Part shown: positions 1 to 5,698 of the stretch, piece by piece
How positions within the stretch are numbered: the first letter of the stretch is position 1
How the letters are laid out: every line of letters begins with the position of its first letter
Assembly: GCA_023265495.1 (NCBI GenBank)
Contig: JAHFTP010000091.1
Location: 1 to 6,915, forward strand
From: Chlamydiota bacterium
GTDB lineage: Bacteria; Chlamydiota; Chlamydiia; Chlamydiales; Rhabdochlamydiaceae
Direction: 5' to 3'
Length of the DNA: 6,915 nucleotides
Translations under genes and position numbers: made by a program
The notes under the pieces: model-generated
The model's input: only the letters and a program-made list of their open reading frames with translations
Database searches by the model: none
What the model was told of the DNA's origin: nothing

Positions 1-553
1 CTTGAGCAGATATCGCACGCTGCTTTTGTCGGTTTGCCTTTTCTTGGCCGGCAGTTTTTTCCTCTTTTATCCGCAGATTAAGCAAAGGGGGGGTATCGTT
101 AATTATAATCGGATAGCTAAAGGCTCTGATAAGGAAAGGATCAAATACCAAGAGATTTCTTTTACTATGATAAAGGAGAATCCCCTTTTAGGTGTAGGCT
201 TCAATTGCTTTGTTCCTTCTATGCAAAAGTATAGCAAGGAGCCGCTATCTTATTACCAGTTTCAACCAGTGCATAATGCTTTTTTATTGCTTTTAGCTGA
301 GACAGGACTTGTAGGAGGGGCGCTATTTATCCTATTTTGTGGGAGCACCTTTGTATCTCTGGTAAGAAGTCAGTTGGATGTTTATGCCGTAGTTCTTATT
401 TCTATTTTCGTTGGATATGTATTTATCTCCTGTTGTGATTTTTATTTTGTTGCATTTTCCTCTGGAAAGTTAATGTTTTTTTCTTTACTTGGCCTTATGG
501 CTTTTTATACAAAAAAACAAAGAACATGTGACAATAGAGAGAAAACCAGTTAA
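1..553 (+). CDS. O-antigen ligase/polymerase family protein (Wzy_C type), 5'-truncated
   Basis: This is the C-terminal part (about 183 codons in frame, stop TAA 551-553) of a polytopic membrane protein whose start lies left of the window; the TTG at 2-4 is not a credible start. Hydrophobic segments lie near window residues 6-23, 93-113, 127-146 and 150-170. Between the first two is a large extracytoplasmic loop with the family signature: DKERIKYQEIS, then ENPLLGVGFNCF, then PVHNAFLLLLAETGL. This matches the Wzy_C (PF04932) layout of O-antigen ligases (WaaL) and Wzy polymerases, in which the loop His (here H91) is functionally essential. The family joins undecaprenyl-linked glycan to lipid A core, or polymerises repeat units, on the periplasmic face of the inner membrane. 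Ligase and polymerase cannot be told apart from this fragment. It is followed after 35 bp by the first glycosyltransferase gene on the same strand, which fits a glycan operon. Confidence 0.8.
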   Translation, partial: LSRYRTLLLSVCLFLAGSFFLFYPQIKQRGGIVNYNRIAKGSDKERIKYQEISFTMIKENPLLGVGFNCFVPSMQKYSKEPLSYYQFQPVHNAFLLLLAETGLVGGALFILFCGSTFVSLVRSQLDVYAVVLISIFVGYVFISCCDFYFVAFSSGKLMFFSLLGLMAFYTKKQRTCDNREKTS

Positions 554-588
554 TCTTCCAGTATGGATTCGGTGAAAGAGATCGCTTT

Positions 589-1671
589 ATGAAAAAAAAT
601 AGACAATTCTTTTGTGTTTTATGGCTAATAGCAGGCCTTGTTTTCGTCTCAGGCTGTCAAAGTAAGGAGAAAAAAACAGAAAATAAACCTGCAAATTTTT
701 ACTCCTTAATGGGTGAAGGGCTTCCCTGCTGGCAGTACGTGCAAACAAAAGAGGATTGGGACAATATTTCCTTTTTTCAGCAGTTATATCAGAAAAACAC
801 CTCTGTAGAAACTCTCTTGCCCCCACAGCTACAGGTCCCTAAAAAAATCCATTTTATATGGGTAGGGCCCAAAGAATTTCCTGCAGAGTCGATAGGGAAT
901 GTCAAGTCGTGGATCGCAAAACATCCACAGTGGGAGTTTATTTTTTGGACGGATAGAGTCAGAGCTCTTCCCCATCCTCAAATGAAGATGAAGCTCATCC
1001 AAGATTTTTTGTTTACTAAACTCGAAAAATATTTTTATTCTTCAGAGAATTATGGAGAGAAATCCGATGTGCTTCGCTACGAGATTTTATGGCAAGAAGG
1101 AGGAGTTTATGTAGACCACGATGTCAAATGCTTTAAAGCATTTGATCCCCTAAATAGCTCCTACGAATTTTATTGTGCCCTACAGCTGCCGTCGCAAATA
1201 CCGCTTAGCTCCTCTATCCAAGTGACTAACAACCTTATCGCTTCTGTCCCCAAGCATCCTATTATAAAAAAGACGATTGACTGGCTCTCCGACAATTGGG
1301 ACGAAATAGAAAAGCTCTACCCAGGCAAGGACAAAGATGCGGTGATTGCTAGAGTATCGCATAGGACATTTTCTGCTTTTGCTAATGCTGTACGAGCCCT
1401 CGCTAGCAGTGAGCAGAAAGAGGCAGTCTTTCCCGCCTATTATTTCAATGCACCGGATGATGAACATGCTCTTTATGCAAGACATACATTTGCAGGAGCT
1501 TGGTTTGATGCGGAGAGCATTTTTGAGAAGAACACGCGGCAGAGGCTGATGAAATTATCGAAGAAAGTCAATGTCATCTTGTTGGTGAGTTCTGTGCTTG
1601 GAATAGCCAACTTGCTAGGCGTAGGTTTTTTCCTTTATTTCTTCTATAAACGTAAAAGAACAATGGGTTAG
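589..1671 (+). CDS. GT32/OCH1-like glycosyltransferase with DXD motif; putative lipoprotein with C-terminal membrane anchor
   Basis: 360 aa. Residues 1-23 form a lipoprotein-like signal (MKKNRQ, hydrophobic core, VSGC lipobox, C23). After a short polar linker comes a stretch shared with the next gene (37-73), then a Gly_transf_sug (PF04488)-type GT-A domain at about 84-305. Visible motifs are VPKKIHFIWVGP (83-94), WEFIFWTD (115-122), GEKSDVLRYEIL (156-167, D160/R163), GGVYVDHDV (171-179) with the metal-binding D176-H177-D178, and a late H299-x5-W305. A hydrophobic segment at 328-352 ends in a basic tail (KRKR). The family transfers sugars from nucleotide-sugar donors; Och1 itself is a Golgi mannosyltransferase. 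Donor and acceptor here are unknown. The lipobox plus terminal TM would place the catalytic domain outside the cytoplasm, which is odd for such an enzyme. ATG 589 is preceded by a purine-rich GAAAGAGAT, a modest ribosome site. Confidence 0.82.
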   Translation: MKKNRQFFCVLWLIAGLVFVSGCQSKEKKTENKPANFYSLMGEGLPCWQYVQTKEDWDNISFFQQLYQKNTSVETLLPPQLQVPKKIHFIWVGPKEFPAESIGNVKSWIAKHPQWEFIFWTDRVRALPHPQMKMKLIQDFLFTKLEKYFYSSENYGEKSDVLRYEILWQEGGVYVDHDVKCFKAFDPLNSSYEFYCALQLPSQIPLSSSIQVTNNLIASVPKHPIIKKTIDWLSDNWDEIEKLYPGKDKDAVIARVSHRTFSAFANAVRALASSEQKEAVFPAYYFNAPDDEHALYARHTFAGAWFDAESIFEKNTRQRLMKLSKKVNVILLVSSVLGIANLLGVGFFLYFFYKRKRTMG

Positions 1672-1672
1672 C

Positions 1673-1678
1673 AGGAAG
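1673..1678 (+). promoter_or_regulatory. Shine-Dalgarno AGGAAG for second glycosyltransferase
   Basis: AGGAAG sits directly after the upstream stop codon (TAG 1669-1671) and 5 nt before ATG 1684. It fixes the start of the second glycosyltransferase and suggests coupled translation of the two paralogues. Confidence 0.75.
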
Positions 1679-1683
1679 TTGTT

Positions 1684-2802
1684 ATGGTTCTTTTCATAAA
1701 GCGAGTTCGTCTAGCACTCCTCATTTTTTGTTTGGTGTTGATGCCTGCTGTTTTTGCTTTTTGGGTTTTTTATACACAAGAAATCGTGAGAAAAAGCTCT
1801 TTTGAATTTCTTATGGGTAAGGGAACAAAAAAGTGGAGATATGTCGAGTCAAAAATAGACCTTGAAGATGTGGCTTTTTATAAGGACCTCTATGACGAAC
1901 ATAAAGATGTTTTGCAAAATGAACAGCACACTCCCACACGTATCCCTAAGGTGATACACTTCATCTGGCTTGGACCGAAACCATTTCCTACGGGATCTGC
2001 CCGCAATATACATTCTTGGATGAAAAAACATCCCGCTTGGGTCTTTAAGTTCTGGACGGATTCCGATAGGGGTATACCGGTAGAGGGGATGCAAAGGTGC
2101 TCCATTCAAGATTTGTCTTTTACGCACCTCGGAGGGCTTTTAGAAAAAACGACAAACTTTGGAGAGCAATCAGATATTTTACGTTATGAAATCCTTTTTC
2201 AAGAAGGAGGGGTCTATGTAGATCACGATGTAGAATGTATGGCTTCTTTTGACTCTCTCCACGAGGGTGTCGACTTTTATGTTCCTTTAGAAAAGCCACA
2301 TCTTGTAGTGGGTATAGATTCCCATATATTTCCGGGGATATGCCTCATCGGATCACGACCTTTGCATCCTATCCTGAAACAGACGTTAGAGAATGTAAGG
2401 GCCTGCTGGGATCAAGTAGAAATAGACTTTGCTGGGCACAGCGCTCTGAAAGTAATAAATAGAACATTTAAGAGCTTTGTTCTTGCGACGCGCAAATGGA
2501 TAGGACAATCTTCCTATATCGATCTTCCTCTGCCAGCCAGCTATCTTTTTGCCTCAGATCTTTTTTCCCAGAAGGAAGTCCTATCCTTAAGAAAAAAAGG
2601 GTTTGCCCTAGGAGAGCACCAGTGGCGGGCAGCGTGGACAGAAAAAAAAGAGGGGAATCAAGATTCTAAAATCCTTTCCAGAGTGAAAAAAGAAAATCGA
2701 AGGCTGCAAAAGAAAGTAGTGGTCCTTTATGCTAGTAGTGGGAGTTTAGCTCTACTTTGCAGCGCGCTCTTCTATAGCAGGTGGAAAATGGCGAGGAGAT
2801 AG
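1684..2802 (+). CDS. GT32/OCH1-like glycosyltransferase with DXD motif; tandem paralogue anchored at both termini
   Basis: 372 aa and plainly a paralogue of the preceding gene. It has IPKVIHFIWLGP (87-98), WVFKFWTD (119-126), GEQSDILRYEIL (160-171, D164/R168), GGVYVDHDV (175-183) with the DXD triad D180-H181-D182, RTF (260-262) and a late H312-x5-W318. Instead of a lipobox it has an uncleaved-looking N-terminal hydrophobic segment (about 8-30, preceded by KRVR). At the C-terminus a basic, coil-like stretch (about 328-344) leads to a second hydrophobic segment (345-364) and the tail RWKMARR. By the positive-inside rule both tails are cytoplasmic and the catalytic domain is extracytoplasmic, as in Golgi type II glycosyltransferases but with an extra C-terminal anchor. 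Predicted role: sugar transfer to an unknown acceptor. The 12-bp gap after the first copy supports co-transcription after tandem duplication. Confidence 0.82.
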   Translation: MVLFIKRVRLALLIFCLVLMPAVFAFWVFYTQEIVRKSSFEFLMGKGTKKWRYVESKIDLEDVAFYKDLYDEHKDVLQNEQHTPTRIPKVIHFIWLGPKPFPTGSARNIHSWMKKHPAWVFKFWTDSDRGIPVEGMQRCSIQDLSFTHLGGLLEKTTNFGEQSDILRYEILFQEGGVYVDHDVECMASFDSLHEGVDFYVPLEKPHLVVGIDSHIFPGICLIGSRPLHPILKQTLENVRACWDQVEIDFAGHSALKVINRTFKSFVLATRKWIGQSSYIDLPLPASYLFASDLFSQKEVLSLRKKGFALGEHQWRAAWTEKKEGNQDSKILSRVKKENRRLQKKVVVLYASSGSLALLCSALFYSRWKMARR

Positions 2803-2809
2803 GTTTTGC

Positions 2810-3673
2810 ATGGTAGATCTTCCCACTCTTTACTCGTACGATGCAAAAGGCCTTTTCCCCTACGATGAAGAGTCGGCTCAGGAGTTTCTAGAAAGAGGAA
2901 ATGTCTTTCATGCATTTTATTTAGCAAGAAATACATTATTTGCAGATGCCCTTACCCAGGAAGATACGCTATTAGCACAAAAGCTTACGAAGAAACTCTT
3001 TGATTTTTCCTGCGATGAGGTCGTCTGTTTTTTTTCTAATCAGTCCCTCTACCTATGGCAAGGGGCCTGTTTTTGGATGCAGCCGTATCAGTCGTATTCC
3101 TTGCCTGTCATACAGCTAAAAAAGGCCTTTAGAAAGGGATCTTATTGTGGCTATTCCGTAGAAGAGGTTCTCTCTCACGAGATGGTACATGCGGCAAGAC
3201 TCCCTATTAATGGATCTCTTTTTGAGGAGATTTTTGCCTATCAAACAGCAAAGGGTTTATTTAGAAGATATTTAGGGCCACTTTTTGCTAAGCCAATCGA
3301 CTCTACAGTTCTTCTCTGCACCCTTATTCTATCTTGGCTGATGGCCTTTGTAAGTTTTTATACGGATCGTGACGTCTATGTGTTTATCGGGGCGATCCCC
3401 TGCTTTGTATGGCTTTTTTATCTCTGTGCAAAACTGTGCATCTTGCATACGCTATTTTTCTTAAGTAAGAAGAAGTTGCGCTACTTAGTAAAAAGGCCAG
3501 AGTTTCTTCTAGCAGTTCTTGTCCGCTTAAAAGATAAAGAAATAGGGAAAATAGCTATTTCTCCTCTAGAAAAGACCTTTAATTATTTTCAAGAAGGACA
3601 AAATAATAGCTTTCGGCTTAAAATAGTGTTTACGAAGTATTTTATAAGCTTTTTCTCTGGAGGTTCTCTATGA
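2810..3673 (+). CDS. Membrane protein with HEMVH zinc-metallopeptidase-like motif, family unrecognised
   Basis: 287 aa. I do not recognise the family. The soluble N-terminal part (1-115) leads to VEEVLSHEMVHAARLP, containing the HExxH signature H123-E124-x-x-H127. FEEIFAY follows, with E139 and E140 11-12 residues beyond H127, so a gluzincin-like third ligand is possible but unproven. Two or three hydrophobic segments follow at about 166-184 and 189-218, then a basic C-terminal region (220-287). There is no N-terminal signal peptide, so the HExxH domain is probably cytoplasmic or at the membrane face. HExxH motifs also occur by chance, but the helix-like setting (EEVLSHEMVHAA) is what zincins show. 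ATG 2810 lies 7 bp after the previous stop, and GAGGAGATAGG overlapping that stop supplies the ribosome site. The gene overlaps the next one by 4 bp, so it belongs to the same operon. Confidence 0.75.
   Translation: MVDLPTLYSYDAKGLFPYDEESAQEFLERGNVFHAFYLARNTLFADALTQEDTLLAQKLTKKLFDFSCDEVVCFFSNQSLYLWQGACFWMQPYQSYSLPVIQLKKAFRKGSYCGYSVEEVLSHEMVHAARLPINGSLFEEIFAYQTAKGLFRRYLGPLFAKPIDSTVLLCTLILSWLMAFVSFYTDRDVYVFIGAIPCFVWLFYLCAKLCILHTLFFLSKKKLRYLVKRPEFLLAVLVRLKDKEIGKIAISPLEKTFNYFQEGQNNSFRLKIVFTKYFISFFSGGSL
3659..3663 (+). promoter_or_regulatory. Shine-Dalgarno GGAGG for the long form of the methyltransferase
   Basis: GGAGG lies 6 nt upstream of ATG 3670, inside the 3' end of the HEMVH gene. It is a strong site and supports the full-length start with the hydrophobic N-terminus, translated in coupling through the ATGA overlap. 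Confidence 0.75.
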
Positions 3674-4497
3674 ACACCGTCCTGTTCAGCTTTTTTTCTT
3701 GTTTGGGACTCTGCCTAAGTCAAGAAGGTCACTCCGGTGAAAAGGAGTTGCCCGTGGTCTCCACGGAATCGAAGAGTGTCGATGACTTCTTTAAAAAGTA
3801 TGATTTTGTAGGTAGTGAAACGATTTTGGATGTAGGATCCGGCGATGGGAGGATCACTGCCTTATTGGCGCAAAAAGTGAAGCTTGGAAAAGTCGTGGGC
3901 GTGGATATTTCCTCCGCATTAGTTGATGTGGCAAAAGCAAAATATAAAGGTGCGTCTCCTAATCTGGAATTCCGTGTAAATAATGCAGCTGACCTAAGCT
4001 ATGTGCATGAATTTGATTTGATCACTTCTTTCATGGCGATGCATTGGGTCTTAGACCAAGACTCCGCTCTCAATGGTTTTTTTCAGGGGCTGAAGCCCGG
4101 AGGCAAAATTTGGATACAAATGCCCATGGGGCTTCCAAAAAATTTCATTCACGCACTGCAAAAAGTGCTCGTAGCGGATAAGTGGAAGAAGTATTTCACA
4201 ACATTTACCCCTCCTTGGAAGTTTTATACTCCCGCAGAATATAGAGATCTTCTTGTCGATCATCAATTCAAGCCTTTGAAGATATCCGTGTATAACAAGG
4301 AAGATGAGTTTGGTTCTAAGGAGGCATTTAGCTGTTTTTTGCGTAAATGGCTCCCTTATCTTCATGCTGTTCCTGTGGAAGAAAAGGAATTGTTGCTCGA
4401 AGAGATAGCCAATAGTTACTTGTCTACCCATCTGGCAGACAATCAAGGGAAGATCAAATTTTCTGTGCAAACTTTAGAGGTTTTAGCGCAGAAGTAA
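3670..4497 (+). CDS. Class I SAM-dependent methyltransferase with hydrophobic N-terminus
   Basis: 275 aa with a Methyltransf_11/25-type Rossmann domain at about 38-155. Motif I is ILDVGSGDGRI (52-62). The acidic residue ending beta-2 is D79 in VVGVDIS (76-81), the adenine-loop region is NNAADL (104-109), beta-4 is FDLITSFMAMHWVLD (115-129), and LKPGGKIWIQMP (141-152) follows. The HWVLDQ..AL stretch resembles the trans-aconitate methyltransferase/juvenile-hormone-acid methyltransferase group, which methylates carboxylates; the real substrate is unknown. Residues 1-18 are hydrophobic and look like a signal peptide, giving a possibly exported methyltransferase, although SAM is not expected in the periplasm. 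An in-frame GTG at 3754, preceded by a perfect AAGGAG, would yield a cytoplasmic form of 247 aa. The ATG overlaps the upstream stop (ATGA), so this is the last gene of the operon, and it converges on the barrel gene 25 bp away. Confidence 0.85.
   Translation: MNTVLFSFFSCLGLCLSQEGHSGEKELPVVSTESKSVDDFFKKYDFVGSETILDVGSGDGRITALLAQKVKLGKVVGVDISSALVDVAKAKYKGASPNLEFRVNNAADLSYVHEFDLITSFMAMHWVLDQDSALNGFFQGLKPGGKIWIQMPMGLPKNFIHALQKVLVADKWKKYFTTFTPPWKFYTPAEYRDLLVDHQFKPLKISVYNKEDEFGSKEAFSCFLRKWLPYLHAVPVEEKELLLEEIANSYLSTHLADNQGKIKFSVQTLEVLAQK
3742..3756 (+). promoter_or_regulatory. Internal Shine-Dalgarno AAGGAG plus in-frame GTG, candidate second start of the methyltransferase
   Basis: AAGGAG (3742-3747) is followed after 6 nt by GTG (3754-3756), which is codon 29 of the methyltransferase and in frame. 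Starting there removes the hydrophobic leader and leaves the whole SAM-binding domain. The spacing is ideal, but AAGGAG inside coding sequence can occur by chance because it also encodes Lys-Glu. Confidence 0.4.
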
Positions 4498-4505
4498 GAC
4501 CTAGA

Positions 4506-4534
4506 TATAGTTCTTCGGGAGGCTAGAAGCTATA
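4506..4534. terminator. Imperfect hairpin between convergent genes, possible weak bidirectional terminator
   Basis: TATAGTTCT (4506-4514) can pair with AGAAGCTATA (4525-4534) with one bulged base, around a 10-nt loop. It spans the 25-bp gap between the two converging stop codons and the last codons of the barrel gene. There is no convincing T-tract on either side and the stem is AT-rich, so it may not terminate well. Confidence 0.25.
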
Positions 4535-5422
4535 AGCAAAATTTAAATCCGCTCCGTAGTAGTTATAGGTATTGCCGGGCAGGCCGAGGGACGCTCCGCC
4601 AGATAATTTTGCGGTAGAGTGGCCATCTTCCCAGTGTTCATAAGAAGGTTTGAAGATGAGAAGAAATTTTTTGTTTTTTGTTAAAGTAAAAGTGAGGGGA
4701 ACCGCCACGTAAAAGTTGTTTAACGTATCTATCAGCGTCCAGTGTGCGCCTTTTAAAGGAACAATGGATACAGTAGGATAGATCTGCGGCATCCAAGTAA
4801 AGTCCACTCCTAAGGCGCAGCAAGAATGTATCTCATAATTTGTAAGTAATCCTACAGGTACATAGAACTCATTGTATTTGAAACGAAGAGAGCTCCCTTC
4901 GTTTGGATGCAGATTTTGTCTTACGAACCTAAAACCTAATCCGGAGAAGAGAGTCAGTCGCCAATCTTTCTTTGCCGTAGCAAATGTGTATCCTAATCTT
5001 TCTTGCGCATCGAAATACAGAATGGAGCGTCTTCCTGCGGACCCGTGAGTACTTCCTTCTTTCCAAGCAAACGTGGCCCCTCCATAAAACCGATTCGATG
5101 GCCTATATTCATAGGAAGCCTGCGCCCCTCCAAGACTCCCTTCAAAGGACTGATGGCCATGTGGTTGGAGAGTCAAATATGTGTAGTTGCCACCGACTTG
5201 TAACCGGGAATTTAACTCTTCGACGTACACGTTCTCGACATCCATTGCTTGAGAAGGATCCTTTTGCTGGTCAGCATTTTGTGAATTGTCTCCCTTATGG
5301 GGAGAGAAAAAGTAAGCAACAAAACTGAATGCAGGTCGAGGAAGAATAATAAGTAAAAGAATTGCTACTTTCCAAAACATTTTAAATATGGTTTTGTTTG
5401 CTTTGTTCTCAGTAGTTTTCAT
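4523..5422 (-). CDS. Outer-membrane beta-barrel protein (Chlamydiota-like)
   Basis: 299 aa on the minus strand. A signal peptide is visible: a basic N-region through K18, a hydrophobic core at about 19-29, and likely cleavage after AFS (33). A polar linker (41-70, rich in N, Q and D) follows. From about 73 to the end there are alternating amphipathic strands rich in Tyr, Phe and Gly, such as LQVGGNYTYLTL (75-85), RFYGGATFAW (111-120), NFYVAVPLTFTL (236-247) and ADLNFAYSF (291-299). The terminal Phe is the usual signature read by the BAM assembly machinery. The length would suit a small barrel of roughly 8-12 strands. The sequence reminds me of outer-membrane proteins of environmental chlamydiae, but I cannot verify this. 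Function (pore, adhesin or structural) is unknown. AGGTGA close before ATG 5422 supports the start; the alternative M15 has no ribosome site. Confidence 0.8.
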   Translation of the reverse strand: MKTTENKANKTIFKMFWKVAILLLIILPRPAFSFVAYFFSPHKGDNSQNADQQKDPSQAMDVENVYVEELNSRLQVGGNYTYLTLQPHGHQSFEGSLGGAQASYEYRPSNRFYGGATFAWKEGSTHGSAGRRSILYFDAQERLGYTFATAKKDWRLTLFSGLGFRFVRQNLHPNEGSSLRFKYNEFYVPVGLLTNYEIHSCCALGVDFTWMPQIYPTVSIVPLKGAHWTLIDTLNNFYVAVPLTFTLTKNKKFLLIFKPSYEHWEDGHSTAKLSGGASLGLPGNTYNYYGADLNFAYSF

Positions 5423-5431
5423 AATTCACCT
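5423..5431 (-). promoter_or_regulatory. Shine-Dalgarno AGGTGA of the barrel gene
   Basis: Read on the minus strand, AGGTGA (complement of 5426-5431) precedes the ATG at 5422 by 3 nt. The spacing is short but usable, and it supports this start over the downstream Met codon. Confidence 0.6.
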
Positions 5432-5449
5432 ACATTTGCTCTTTTTTGT

Positions 5450-5470
5450 CACATTATCAATGTGTAATGT
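5450..5470. promoter_or_regulatory. Palindromic candidate operator in the divergent spacer
   Basis: CACATT-ATC-AATGTG (5450-5464) is a perfect 6-bp dyad around a 3-bp centre. An overlapping dyad, ACATTA (5451-5456) and TAATGT (5465-5470), shares its left arm, and a further ACATT lies at 5432-5436. The palindrome covers the best -10 candidate of the barrel gene, so a dimeric repressor site is plausible. No regulator gene is visible in the window. Confidence 0.35.
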
Positions 5471-5479
5471 ATTTGTCTA
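5453..5479 (-). promoter_or_regulatory. Candidate sigma70/sigma66-like promoter of the barrel gene
   Basis: On the minus strand, TAGACA (complement of 5474-5479) and GATAAT (complement of 5453-5458) each match the -35 and -10 consensus at 5 of 6 positions. They are separated by 15 bp, shorter than the usual 16-18. Transcription would begin near 5446, leaving a leader of about 24 nt. This rests on motif inspection only. Confidence 0.3.
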
Positions 5480-5604
5480 CCGATAACAAAAAATTAAATA
5501 AAAACTAGCATCTATTTAGTATTTTAGGTTAAAAAGTGTTGCTGAGTACCCATGCGGAGAGAGGCAAAATCAGATTTTTCCTTCGTTTGCAGTACTTTAT
5601 GAGG

Positions 5605-5629
5605 ATCGGGAAGTCGCTAGGCTTCCGAT
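5605..5629 (+). other. Hairpin in the leader of the GH64-like gene
   Basis: ATCGGGAAG (5605-5613) pairs with CTTCCGAT (5622-5629) through 8 base pairs with one bulged G and an 8-nt loop. No T-tract follows, so it does not look like an intrinsic terminator. It lies about 70 nt upstream of the start codon. Apart from the palindrome, this hairpin and the start-site hairpin, I see nothing in 5423-5698: no tRNA fold and no convincing small gene. Confidence 0.3.
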
Positions 5630-5672
5630 GTTAACAATTTAATAGGGAGCACGCCTTCCTTCCCTGGCTCAT

Positions 5673-5698
5673 GCGGGGGACTACGGCGCGTAGAATTG
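5673..5698 (+). promoter_or_regulatory. Unusual ribosome-binding region: GCGGGGGA purine tract and 13-nt hairpin before the start codon
   Basis: No Shine-Dalgarno sequence lies at normal distance before ATG 5699. The nearest purine tract is GCGGGGGA (5673-5680), 18 nt away. Between them is a perfect hairpin, CTACG-GCG-CGTAG (5681-5693). If it folds, the purine tract would be only 5 nt (AATTG) from the ATG in space. Bacteriophage T4 gene 38 is a remembered precedent for a hairpin bridging such a gap. Confidence 0.35.

Noticed and set aside
587..826. Minus-strand ORF of 79 codons
   Set aside because: It lies wholly antisense to the start of the first glycosyltransferase, whose motifs are intact; the product has no recognisable domain.
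1180..1549. Minus- and plus-strand ORFs of 101 and 67 codons
   Set aside because: Both are out-of-frame shadows of the first glycosyltransferase with no domain signature or ribosome site.
1849..2127. Minus-strand ORFs of 92 and 71 codons
   Set aside because: Antisense shadows of the second glycosyltransferase's conserved HFIWLGP region.
4051..4470. Minus-strand ORF of 139 codons
   Set aside because: The longest shadow, but it lies fully inside the methyltransferase on the opposite strand, whose SAM motifs are complete; its own translation resembles no protein family I know.
4984..5328. Plus-strand ORFs of 114 and 66 codons
   Set aside because: Antisense to the barrel gene, which has a signal peptide, strand pattern and terminal Phe; the shadows have none of these.
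5552..5602. Small ORF of 16 codons (MRREAKSDFSFVCSTL) in the divergent spacer
   Set aside because: It has no good ribosome site and no attenuator-like codon run; too short to support as a leader peptide.
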